A stretch of 6,672 bases of DNA, taken from assembly GCA_025963425.1 (NCBI GenBank), contig JAOPUQ010000378.1, positions 1 to 6,672 of the forward strand, written 5' to 3'. Below are positions 1 through 5,703 of this stretch, in pieces. The position numbers were made by a program, and so were the translations under genes. Numbering within the stretch: the stretch's first letter is position 1; each line of letters begins with the position of its first letter. The notes beneath the pieces are model-generated. The model saw nothing but the letters and a program-made list of their open reading frames with translations, had not been told where the DNA came from and ran no database searches. This DNA is from Modestobacter sp. (lineage in GTDB: Bacteria; Actinomycetota; Actinomycetes; Mycobacteriales; Geodermatophilaceae).

Positions 1-1034
1 TTCCAGGCGCCGGCCACCGGTTCGGTGGCGGCCGCGGCGGCGTCGGCCGCGGCCGGTACGTCGAGCAGCGTGGCTGTCACCGCCGCCAGCGCCGGCCACC
101 AGGGATCGGGCGCGGCGTCCAGGTAGCGGATCTCGAGGAACCCGCGCAGCCGTACCGGGGGGAAGAGCGTGGTCAGGTGGTAGTCGAGGTCGTCGGCCGT
201 CGGTCGCCGACCGCCCGGACCACCCCCGGTGACCCAATCGGCGAAGGACGTGCGGCCGCGCACCGGCGCGATACCCCCGGCGCGGTTCCGGACCAGCATC
301 ACCGGTGCGGCCAGCGCGTACTCGGCCCATTCTGCGGCTGGTGGGTCCCGGCCCAGCAGCGGACCGCAGCGCGACTGGTCCACCTCGCCCCACACGTGCT
401 GCCGGCTGGAATGCCAGCCGGTCTCCCGGGCGGCCAGCATCGGCGAGCAGGCGGAGACCGCGACCAGCACCGGCCCGAGGGCGTGCGCCAGCGCCACCCG
501 CGCCACCCACCCGGACGCCGGCCCGGCCTCGAGGTTCACCTGCAGGGACGCCGTCGAGCTCATCATGGCCACGCCGGCCGGCAGGCAGCCGACGTCTGCG
601 AAGTGCTGTTCCATCGCGACGTAGCGCGGGCCCGGGCTGACCCGGCGGGCCGGCCGGCACGGGTCCGTTCCCACCGGCGCCAGCCCGAGTCCCGCCGCCC
701 GCAGCCCGGCACGGACGACGCCGGTGTCGGCCCGCAGCGCGGACACCGCGGCGGTCACGTCGGCCAGCGGTGGGCCGGAGAGCTCCACCTGGCCACCGGG
801 CTCCAGGGTGACCCGGCTGCTCCCGGGCAGCGGTGGCAGGGCAGCGACTGCAGCGGTCACCCGGTCCCAGGGCACCCGCACCGCCGGCGCGCTCAGGTCG
901 ACCAGGTGCGACTCGAGTTCGAGCCCCACCGGACCCGGGGGCGTCGGCCGCAACGCCGTCGCGGCGACGTGCGCCCGGGCGGCGTCCAGGTCGGGCAGGA
1001 CGTCGGGATCGGAGATCGCTGCCGTGGCGGCCAT
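1..1034 (-). CDS. egtA: Glutamate-cysteine ligase EgtA, ergothioneine biosynthesis (3' end outside window)
   Basis: EgtA joins glutamate and cysteine using ATP. The gamma-glutamylcysteine formed is the sulfur donor that EgtB uses to make ergothioneine, a cytosolic thiol antioxidant of actinobacteria. The 344 visible codons match mycobacterial EgtA as I remember it: VGLELESHLVDL (36-47), EPGGQVELSGPP (78-89), YVAMEQHF (138-145), MMSSTASLQVNLE (157-169), LAHALGPVLVA (182-192), DLDYHLTTLFPPVR (282-295) and FLEIRYLD (299-306). These include the Glu-rich ATP/metal-binding strands of the glutamate-cysteine ligase fold. The family is usually about 400-430 residues, so roughly 60-90 are missing past position 1. 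The ATG at 1034 follows a purine-rich ribosome site (complement of 1041-1048, GGAGGGGG) at good spacing. A GTG at 1041 is out of frame. In related genomes egtB, egtC and egtD follow, which would place them left of this window. The gene is transcribed away from the RsbA-type regulator. Confidence 0.93.
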   Translation of the reverse strand, partial: MAATAAISDPDVLPDLDAARAHVAATALRPTPPGPVGLELESHLVDLSAPAVRVPWDRVTAAVAALPPLPGSSRVTLEPGGQVELSGPPLADVTAAVSALRADTGVVRAGLRAAGLGLAPVGTDPCRPARRVSPGPRYVAMEQHFADVGCLPAGVAMMSSTASLQVNLEAGPASGWVARVALAHALGPVLVAVSACSPMLAARETGWHSSRQHVWGEVDQSRCGPLLGRDPPAAEWAEYALAAPVMLVRNRAGGIAPVRGRTSFADWVTGGGPGGRRPTADDLDYHLTTLFPPVRLRGFLEIRYLDAAPDPWWPALAAVTATLLDVPAAADAAAAATEPVAGAW

Positions 1035-1291
1035 CGGCCACCCCCTCCAGGTCCGGACCGGTCGACGTCGACCGCGGGTCGGTGCGGGGGCGGCGCGTCG
1101 GGCGGGGCCGTCCTCGCCCTCTATCCTCCACGGAACCCAGTCGCGGGCAACCCGCCCGCCGGGGCGCCGCCCGCGGGATGCGCCCTTCCCCGGATGGGCA
1201 GGTCGAGGCCTAGGACGGGCAACGCCGGGTAGGAGTGGGCAGACCGTTGCCGTCGGGGCAGCGCAGACGGCACGGACGGGAGCTCGCGCGC
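1035..1291. promoter_or_regulatory. Divergent intergenic region between egtA and the RsbA-type gene
   Basis: This 257-bp gap must carry promoters for both flanking genes. Open frames cross it but none resembles a protein. It holds a perfect 5-bp inverted repeat with a three-base loop (GCGGG CAA CCCGC, 1143-1155) and a GC-rich palindromic stretch around 1160-1178. For egtA, a very weak candidate on the minus strand is TTGCCC (complement of 1145-1150), 18 bases, then GGATAG (complement of 1121-1126). It departs from the usual -10 consensus and I would not rely on it. The better candidate, facing right, is listed separately. Confidence 0.5.
1208..1232 (+). promoter_or_regulatory. Possible SigB/SigF-type promoter upstream of the RsbA-type gene
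   Basis: GCCT (1208-1211), a 15-base spacer and GGGTAG (1227-1232) fit the actinobacterial SigB/SigF-type consensus GNNT-N14-16-GGGTAY except at the last base. It lies about 60 bases upstream of the chosen ATG. The context suits it, because anti-sigma-type regulators are often under control of the sigma factor they act on. The motif is short and G-rich, so a chance match in DNA of this composition is quite possible. Confidence 0.3.
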
Positions 1292-2248
1292 ATGGACGGG
1301 GCAACGGGGTCCGCGGGCCACTGCGCACTGATCGCGGACTCGGACGCCGACCTCGTCGCCGGTGCGACGACGTTCGTCTGCGACGGACTGGCCGCCGGTC
1401 AACCGGTCGTCATCGCGTGCACGGGAGAGACGGCGGTGCTGCTGCGAGGGGCGCTGCGCGACTATCCGAAGACCCACTGGACCGAGTGGTCGGACGTGTT
1501 CGGCAGCGGTGCGGCGGCCGCGGTCACCGCCGTCCGCCGGCTGGCGGAGCGGCACCGCACCACCGACGCCCCGGTGGTGCGGGTGGTCCTGGAGCCGTTC
1601 GTCGGCCCCGACCCGGACACCTGGCGGGAGTGGCAGCGCTACGAGGCGGTGCTGGACCACGAGGTCACCGACGAGCCGGTGCTCACGCTGTGCGTGACCG
1701 ACACCCGACGGGTGCCGCCGCCGCTGGTCGCCGCCGCGCGGGCCACCCACCCGGTGCTCGCCACGGCCGACGGGGAGCAGCCGAACCCCGACCACGTGGA
1801 TCCGGAGGACTTCCTGCAGTCGCTGCCGGTCCCGCCCGAGCCGCTGGAGGACACCGAGCCGCTGCTGCAGGCCGACGCCGTCCGCGACCTGCGGGGGCTG
1901 CGCCGGGAGCTGGCCGACCGGGCCGCCGACGCCAAGCTCGCGCCGGGCTCGGAGCCGGCGCTGGAGGACTTCCTGCTCGCCGTGGACGAGATGACCACCA
2001 ACGCGCTGCGGCACGGCCGGCCCCCGGTCAGCCTGCGGCTGTGGGCCAACGAGGAGCGGCTGGTCTGCACGATCACCGACCGCGGTGCCGGGTTCGAGGA
2101 CCCGTTCATCGGCTACGGCCCCGCGCACGGCGAGGACCTCTCCCTCGGGGGGATGGGGCTGTGGCTGGCCCGTCAGCTCTGCGACCACGTCGACATCACC
2201 CCCGACGGCACGGGCGTGCAGGTCCGGCTGACGACCGTTCTGGACTGA
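1292..2248 (+). CDS. RsbA-type anti-sigma regulatory protein (MEDS sensor domain + HATPase_c ATP-binding domain)
   Basis: This 318-residue soluble protein has two domains. Residues about 9-160 resemble the MEDS domain, a RecA-like sensory fold first described in DcmR (HCALIADSDADLVAG at 10-24, then DGLAAGQPVVIAC at 31-43). Residues about 195-315 form a GHKL/HATPase_c domain of the RsbW/SpoIIAB kind. Its N box is AVDEMTTNALRHG (230-242, with Glu233 and Asn237), its G1 box DRGAGF (263-268) and its G2 box GGMGLWLARQLCD (286-298). There is no phospho-accepting histidine domain or membrane segment, so it is not a classical sensor kinase. By family it should act as a serine kinase or switch on an anti-anti-sigma (STAS) partner, but no STAS gene is visible. 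The ATG at 1292 follows GGGAG (1278-1282) by nine bases and starts just before the MEDS domain. An in-frame GTG at 1235 would add 19 unconserved residues. It heads a three-gene cluster. Confidence 0.85.
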   Translation: MDGATGSAGHCALIADSDADLVAGATTFVCDGLAAGQPVVIACTGETAVLLRGALRDYPKTHWTEWSDVFGSGAAAAVTAVRRLAERHRTTDAPVVRVVLEPFVGPDPDTWREWQRYEAVLDHEVTDEPVLTLCVTDTRRVPPPLVAAARATHPVLATADGEQPNPDHVDPEDFLQSLPVPPEPLEDTEPLLQADAVRDLRGLRRELADRAADAKLAPGSEPALEDFLLAVDEMTTNALRHGRPPVSLRLWANEERLVCTITDRGAGFEDPFIGYGPAHGEDLSLGGMGLWLARQLCDHVDITPDGTGVQVRLTTVLD

Positions 2249-2262
2249 GCCGGTGAGCTCAG
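2245..2262 (+). promoter_or_regulatory. Small hairpin spanning the stop of the RsbA-type gene and the GTG start of the DUF309 gene
   Basis: CTGAGC (2245-2250) and GCTCAG (2257-2262) are perfect inverted repeats around a six-base loop. The upstream TGA (2246-2248) lies in the left arm and the downstream GTG start (2253-2255) lies wholly in the loop. No T tract follows and the next gene starts inside it, so a terminator is unlikely. A translation-coupling structure, opened by ribosomes finishing the upstream gene, is possible. A chance repeat cannot be excluded. Confidence 0.35.
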
Positions 2263-2750
2263 CCCGGGACCGCGACGCCGAGGGGCGGGCCCGCAACGCC
2301 CGGCCTCGCGACGCCCTCGGCCGGCCGCTGCCGCACGGGGCGGTGGGTGAACCGCGGGCGCCGGAGGGCGTCGTCCGGACGCCGGCGCAGACGCTGGCCG
2401 AGGCGCAGCAGCTGCTGGACGCCGGCCGCCCGTTCCACGCCCACGAGGTTCTCGAGGACGCCTGGAAGACCGGGCCGGCGTCCCAGCGCGACCTGTGGCG
2501 GGGGCTGGCGCAGCTGGCCGTCGGGCTCACCCACGCGGCCCGCGGCAACCGGGCCGGCGCGGTCACCCTGCTCGACCGCGGTGCCCGGTCCCTGGGCACG
2601 GCAGCCGGTGAGGCCGGCCGGCTCGGGGTGGACGACGTCGGGCTGGCCCGCTGGGCGGCCCGGCTGTCGGCGGCCGCCGGGGCCGACGCACCGCTGGACC
2701 TGGACCCCCCGCAGCTGCGGCGCCCGCCGGCACCTTCCGCCGGGAAGTGA
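2253..2750 (+). CDS. DUF309 domain-containing protein
   Basis: This 165-residue soluble protein is of unknown function. The DUF309 core lies at about residues 45-115: LDAGRPFHAHEVLEDAWK (55-72) carries the family's His/Glu pattern (His62, His64, Glu65, Glu68) and Trp71. It is followed by LWRGLAQLAVGLTHAARGN (81-99), with Trp82, Gln87 and His94 on a helix that would face the first one. The clustered His/Glu residues hint at metal or ligand binding, but no activity is established that I know of. The basic stretch RARNARPRDALGRPLP (12-27) looks like actinobacterial relatives, which supports the GTG at 2253. The C-terminal 25 residues are Pro-rich and probably disordered. The gene starts four bases after the regulator's stop and its end overlaps the SRPBCC gene (GTGA), so all three are very probably co-transcribed. 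Confidence 0.85.
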   Translation: MSSARDRDAEGRARNARPRDALGRPLPHGAVGEPRAPEGVVRTPAQTLAEAQQLLDAGRPFHAHEVLEDAWKTGPASQRDLWRGLAQLAVGLTHAARGNRAGAVTLLDRGARSLGTAAGEAGRLGVDDVGLARWAARLSAAAGADAPLDLDPPQLRRPPAPSAGK

Positions 2751-3211
2751 CCCGCGGCACACTCGCGGAGGTGAAGACCTTCGAGGCAGCGATCCGGATC
2801 GACGCCGGCGCCGAGCTCGCGTGGCAGGTCCTGGTGGACGTCGGGGGCTGGCGCGACTGGGACTCCGGCGTGGACCGGGTGGACGGCTCGGTCGCGCTGG
2901 GACGGAAGCTCGTCGTCATGCCGGCGGTCTCGCACGGGGACCGCACCAGCTGGACGGTCACCGAGATCCGTCCCGCCGAGGCGATGCGCTGGCAGCGGGG
3001 GTGGCCGCTGGGCGCGTTCACCGCCGAGCGGACGTTCCGGCTGGACCCGCAGGGCGACGGCAGCACGGAGTTCGTCGTCCGCGAGCAGGACAGCGGACCG
3101 CTGACCGCCCTGGCGCTGCGCGGGGTCCCGGACCTGAACCCCTCCTTCCGTCAGTTCGCCACCGGCCTCAAGGCCCGCGCCGAGCAGCGGGCGGCGCAGC
3201 TGTCCGGCTGA
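2747..3211 (+). CDS. SRPBCC-family (START/polyketide cyclase-like) protein
   Basis: This small soluble protein of up to 154 residues has the helix-grip fold that binds hydrophobic ligands. The signature start is a beta strand, FEAAIRIDAGAELAWQVLVDVGGW (residues 12-35), followed by RDWDSGVDRV (36-45). Next come strands GSVALGRKLVVMP (47-59), TSWTVTEIRPAEAMRWQRG (68-86), and FTAERTFRLDPQGDGSTEFVVREQDSG (91-117). The long C-terminal helix is at about 130-152. Catalytic residues cannot be assigned for this family, and the ligand is unknown. The start is uncertain. GTG at 2747 overlaps the upstream stop by four bases (GTGA), as in coupled genes. GTG at 2771 begins exactly at the conserved domain (reading KTFEAAIRID), but GGAG lies directly against it. 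The gene closes the three-gene cluster, and nothing shows whether it shares a pathway with its neighbours. Confidence 0.8.
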   Translation: MTRGTLAEVKTFEAAIRIDAGAELAWQVLVDVGGWRDWDSGVDRVDGSVALGRKLVVMPAVSHGDRTSWTVTEIRPAEAMRWQRGWPLGAFTAERTFRLDPQGDGSTEFVVREQDSGPLTALALRGVPDLNPSFRQFATGLKARAEQRAAQLSG

Positions 3212-3213
3212 TC

Positions 3214-3228
3214 TTCCGCAAAGCGGGA
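3214..3228 (+). terminator. Weak hairpin after the SRPBCC gene
   Basis: TTCCGC (3214-3219), loop AAA, GCGGGA (3223-3228) can form six pairs including one G-U. It sits three bases after the SRPBCC stop, where an end to the upstream transcript would be expected. No T run follows, so at best it is a poor intrinsic terminator or an RNA-end stabiliser. Confidence 0.25.
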
Positions 3229-3283
3229 TGCGTCGGCCGCTCAGTGGAAAACCCACGGTGCCGGTGTCAGGATGGGCCGCACC
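3229..3283 (+). promoter_or_regulatory. Malic enzyme upstream region with the ribosome site that decides the start
   Basis: AGGATGG (3269-3275) lies eight bases before the ATG at 3284 and favours it over the in-frame ATG at 3272, which is inside that same ribosome site. A small A-rich patch occurs at 3248-3251, flanked by a 4-bp inverted repeat (GTGG 3244-3247, CCAC 3253-3256). It could mark a promoter or operator. I see no convincing -35/-10 pair. Confidence 0.4.
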
Positions 3284-4753
3284 ATGAGCACCGACATCCA
3301 GCAGGGCAGCACCGCAGCGGCTCCGGCCCGCGGTCCGGTCACCTCGGCGTCCTACTCGATCACCGTCCGGCTGTCCGCCGACGGCGACCCGTCGAGCATC
3401 GGGCGCATCGCCACCGCCGTCGGCAGCGCCGGCGGCGCGGTCACCGCCATCGACGTCGTCGAGTCCCGCCCCGACGGGCTGACCGTCGACGTCACCTGTT
3501 CGGCCGCCGACGCCGCGCACTCCGAGGAGGTCGTGGCGGCGCTCGACTCGGTCGAGCACGTGCACGTCCGCAAGGTCAGCGACCGCACGTTCCTGCTGCA
3601 CCTGGGCGGCAAGATCGAGGTCGCCTCCAAGGTCCCGCTGAAGACCCGCGACGACCTGTCCATGGCCTACACCCCAGGCGTCGCGCGGGTCTGCCTGGCG
3701 CTGGCCGACCACCCGGAGGACGTCCGCCGCCTCACCATCAAGGGCAACACGGTCGCGGTGGTCACCGACGGCTCCGCGGTGCTGGGCCTGGGCGACATCG
3801 GCCCGGGCGCCTCGATGCCGGTGATGGAGGGCAAGGCGGCGCTGTTCAAGCGGTTCGGTGGCATCGACGCCTGGCCGATCGCGCTGGATACCCAGGACGT
3901 CGACGAGATCGTGCGCACCGTCGAGCTCATCGCCCCCGGCTTCGGCGGCATCAACCTCGAGGACATCTCCGCCCCGCGCTGCTTCGAGATCGAGGCCCGG
4001 CTCCGCGAGAAGCTGGACATCCCGGTCTTCCACGACGACCAGCACGGGACGGCGATCGTCGCCCTCGCCGCGCTGCGCAACGCACTGCGGGTGGTCGACA
4101 AGCGGATCGAGGACGTGACGATCGTGGTGGCCGGGGGCGGTGCCGCCGGGACGGCGATCGTGTCGCTCCTGCTCGAGGCCGGTGCCGGGCAGGTGCTGGT
4201 CTGGGACCGGGAGGGGATCCTCTCGCCCGACGACGACCGGCTCTCACCGGCCAAGCTCGACCTGGCCCGCCGCACCAACCCCGGTTGTGTCCGCGGCGAG
4301 CTGCCCGACGCCCTGGTCGGGGCGGACGTGTTCATCGGCGTCAGCGCGGGCAACGTGCTGCCGGTCGAGGCGCTGGCGCGGATGGCCGACCGCGCCGTCG
4401 TCTTCCCGATGGCCAACCCGACCCCGGAGGTCGACCCGGTGCGCGCCCGGCAGCACGCGGCCGTGGTGGCCTCGGGCCGGTCGGACCTGCCGAACCAGAT
4501 CAACAACGTGCTGGCGTTCCCCGGCGTCTTCCGGGGGCTGCTGGACGCCCGCGCGAAGGAGATCCGCCCGGGGATGCTGCTGGCGGCCGCCGACGCGCTG
4601 GCCGCGGTGGTGCGGGACGACCAGCTCAACGCCAACTACATCATCCCCAGCGTCTTCGACCCCGCCGTCTCGAAGGCGGTCGCGGCGGCGGTGGAGCAGT
4701 CGGCGCGGGCCGAGCCGGGCGCGACCGTGCAGCTCGACGGCGACGCCGACTGA
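3284..4753 (+). CDS. NAD-type malic enzyme with N-terminal ACT domain
   Basis: Malic enzyme oxidatively decarboxylates malate to pyruvate and CO2 with reduction of NAD(P), linking the TCA cycle to pyruvate in the cytosol. Of the 489 residues, about 24-97 form an ACT domain (SYSITVRL, then SIGRIATAVGSAGGAVTAID). The catalytic domain follows: SMAYTPGVA with Tyr129 (proton donor), the substrate-binding lysine region MEGKAALFKRFGG (181-193, Lys184), and metal ligands in NLEDISAP (224-231, Glu226/Asp227) and FHDDQHGTA (249-257). The Rossmann loop is GGGAAG (284-289). Asp308 (VWDREG), after the second strand, fits NAD better than NADP, though specificity cannot be settled by eye. ANPTPE (377-382) and NQINNVLAFPGVFRG (404-418) are family signatures. 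All expected active-site residues are present. The length fits the short bacterial type plus an ACT domain. It is probably transcribed separately from the cluster upstream. Confidence 0.95.
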   Translation: MSTDIQQGSTAAAPARGPVTSASYSITVRLSADGDPSSIGRIATAVGSAGGAVTAIDVVESRPDGLTVDVTCSAADAAHSEEVVAALDSVEHVHVRKVSDRTFLLHLGGKIEVASKVPLKTRDDLSMAYTPGVARVCLALADHPEDVRRLTIKGNTVAVVTDGSAVLGLGDIGPGASMPVMEGKAALFKRFGGIDAWPIALDTQDVDEIVRTVELIAPGFGGINLEDISAPRCFEIEARLREKLDIPVFHDDQHGTAIVALAALRNALRVVDKRIEDVTIVVAGGGAAGTAIVSLLLEAGAGQVLVWDREGILSPDDDRLSPAKLDLARRTNPGCVRGELPDALVGADVFIGVSAGNVLPVEALARMADRAVVFPMANPTPEVDPVRARQHAAVVASGRSDLPNQINNVLAFPGVFRGLLDARAKEIRPGMLLAAADALAAVVRDDQLNANYIIPSVFDPAVSKAVAAAVEQSARAEPGATVQLDGDAD

Positions 4754-4755
4754 CC

Positions 4756-4765
4756 TGACCGGTCA
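4756..4765. repeat. Perfect 10-bp palindrome TGACCGGTCA between the malic enzyme and glycosylase genes
   Basis: The palindrome begins two bases after the malic enzyme stop and ends 48 bases before the glycosylase start. A second short inverted repeat, CCCC GCTC GGGG (4766-4777), abuts it. Together they could be an operator for the glycosylase gene or a composite hairpin. There is no T run, so a classical terminator is not supported. Confidence 0.4.
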
Positions 4766-4813
4766 CCCCGCTCGGGGGAGGACGCGGGAGCCGCGGGCGT
4801 GGATCATGGGCGG

Positions 4814-5686
4814 GTGCCCGAGTTGCCCGAGGTGGAGGCGCTGGCCGCGTTCCTGCGGGAGAACGCCGTCGGCCGAGTCGTGACGCGGGTCGACCTGGCG
4901 TCGGTCCAGGCGATCAAGACCTTCGACCCGCCGCTGTCGGCGCTCGGTGGGCTGGAGCTCACCGGCGCCTCGCGGATCGGGAAGTTCCTCGACCTCGACG
5001 TCTCCGGTCTGCACCTGGTCGTGCACCTGGCCCGGGCCGGCTGGCTGCACTGGCGGGCCGCGCTGCCGACCGCCCCGCCCAAGCCGGGCAAGGGCCCGCT
5101 CGCGCTGCGGGTGCACCTGAGCCCGGCAGAGGATGACGCGCCGCCCGACGGGTTCGACCTCACGGAGGCCGGCACGCGCAAGGGGCTGGCGGTCTACGTC
5201 GTCCGGACGGCGGCCGACGTCCCCGGCATCGCCCGGCTGGGCCCCGACGCGCTGGCCGTGGACCGCGAGCAGTTCGCCGCGCTGCTGGCCGGCCGGCACG
5301 GCCAGCTCAAGGGCGCGCTCACCGACCAGACGCTGGTCGCCGGGATCGGCAACGCCTACTCCGACGAGATCCTGCACGCCGCGAAGCTGTCGCCCTTCAA
5401 GCCCGCGGACAAGCTGACCGACGACGAACTGGTCCGTCTCTTCGACGCCGTGCGCGCCACCTTGACCGACGCGCTGGACCGCCAGGTCGGGCAGCAGGCG
5501 GCCACGCTCAAGGGCGAGAAGCGCTCCGGGCTGCAGGTGCACGCCCGTACCGGCCTGCCCTGCCCGGTCTGCGGTGACACCGTGCGTGAGGTCAGCTTCG
5601 CCGACACCTCGCTGCAGTACTGCCCGACCTGTCAGACCGGCGGCAAGCCGCTGGCCGACCGGCGGATGTCCAAGCTGCTGCGCTGA
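4814..5686 (+). CDS. Fpg/Nei-family DNA glycosylase (base-excision repair)
   Basis: Enzymes of this family remove oxidised bases from DNA and cut the strand by beta/delta elimination, using the N-terminal proline as nucleophile. That fixes the start: GTG at 4814 gives M-PELPEVEAL with Pro2 and Glu3. An ATG at 4799 would bury the proline and is rejected. The 290 residues show Lys57 (RIGKFLDL, the family's conserved lysine) and the H2TH region with LKGALTDQTLVAGIGNAYSDE (165-185, Asn180). A C4 zinc finger has Cys250/Cys253 and Cys270/Cys273. Two features differ from classical Fpg: the finger arginine five residues before the third cysteine is Thr265, and the usual HLGMSG void-filling loop reads HLARAG (71-76). 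About 17 residues (QTGGKPLADRRMSKLLR) extend past the finger. These suggest a distinct actinobacterial subfamily, so lesion preference is unknown. No strong ribosome site is seen. Confidence 0.9.
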   Translation: MPELPEVEALAAFLRENAVGRVVTRVDLASVQAIKTFDPPLSALGGLELTGASRIGKFLDLDVSGLHLVVHLARAGWLHWRAALPTAPPKPGKGPLALRVHLSPAEDDAPPDGFDLTEAGTRKGLAVYVVRTAADVPGIARLGPDALAVDREQFAALLAGRHGQLKGALTDQTLVAGIGNAYSDEILHAAKLSPFKPADKLTDDELVRLFDAVRATLTDALDRQVGQQAATLKGEKRSGLQVHARTGLPCPVCGDTVREVSFADTSLQYCPTCQTGGKPLADRRMSKLLR

Positions 5687-5703
5687 GCGCCCACCGGCTC
5701 AGC
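5682..5703. terminator. Possible bidirectional terminator hairpin between convergent genes
   Basis: GCTGAGC (5682-5688) and GCTCAGC (5697-5703) are perfect 7-bp inverted repeats around an eight-base loop. The two facing genes end only 12 bp apart, and the arms contain both stop codons: TGA at 5684-5686 and the complement of 5699-5701. The position is right for a shared terminator. There are no T tracts on either side, which is common in high-GC actinobacteria. Confidence 0.5.

Noticed and set aside
1143..1155. GCGGG-CAA-CCCGC inverted repeat as a terminator or riboswitch element
   Set aside because: It lies in a divergent promoter region with no gene ending nearby, and a 5-bp G/C stem is common by chance at this composition.
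177..1232. Plus-strand open frames of 351 codons (177-1232) and others opposite egtA
   Set aside because: The minus-strand egtA frame matches a known family along its whole visible length. These plus-strand products are Arg/Pro/Ala-rich with no domain.
724..2256. A 510-codon plus-strand frame crossing the egtA/RsbA-type gap
   Set aside because: It overlaps both egtA (antisense) and the regulator (another frame) and becomes a repetitive Arg/Gly/Ala string over the regulator.
1121..4045. A 974-codon open frame on the minus strand
   Set aside because: It runs antisense to four well-supported genes, its translation is rich in Arg/Gly/Asp/Ala without any recognisable domain, and long stop-free antisense frames are expected in DNA with near-saturated G/C third positions.
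2347..4758. An 803-codon open frame on the plus strand
   Set aside because: It overlaps the DUF309, SRPBCC and malic enzyme genes in another frame. Its product is a low-complexity Arg/Gly/Pro-rich string, while the other frames give recognisable families.
4799..4813. ATG at 4799 as start of the DNA glycosylase
   Set aside because: It would put five residues ahead of the catalytic proline, which must be exposed as the N-terminal residue after Met removal. GTG at 4814 gives exactly that.
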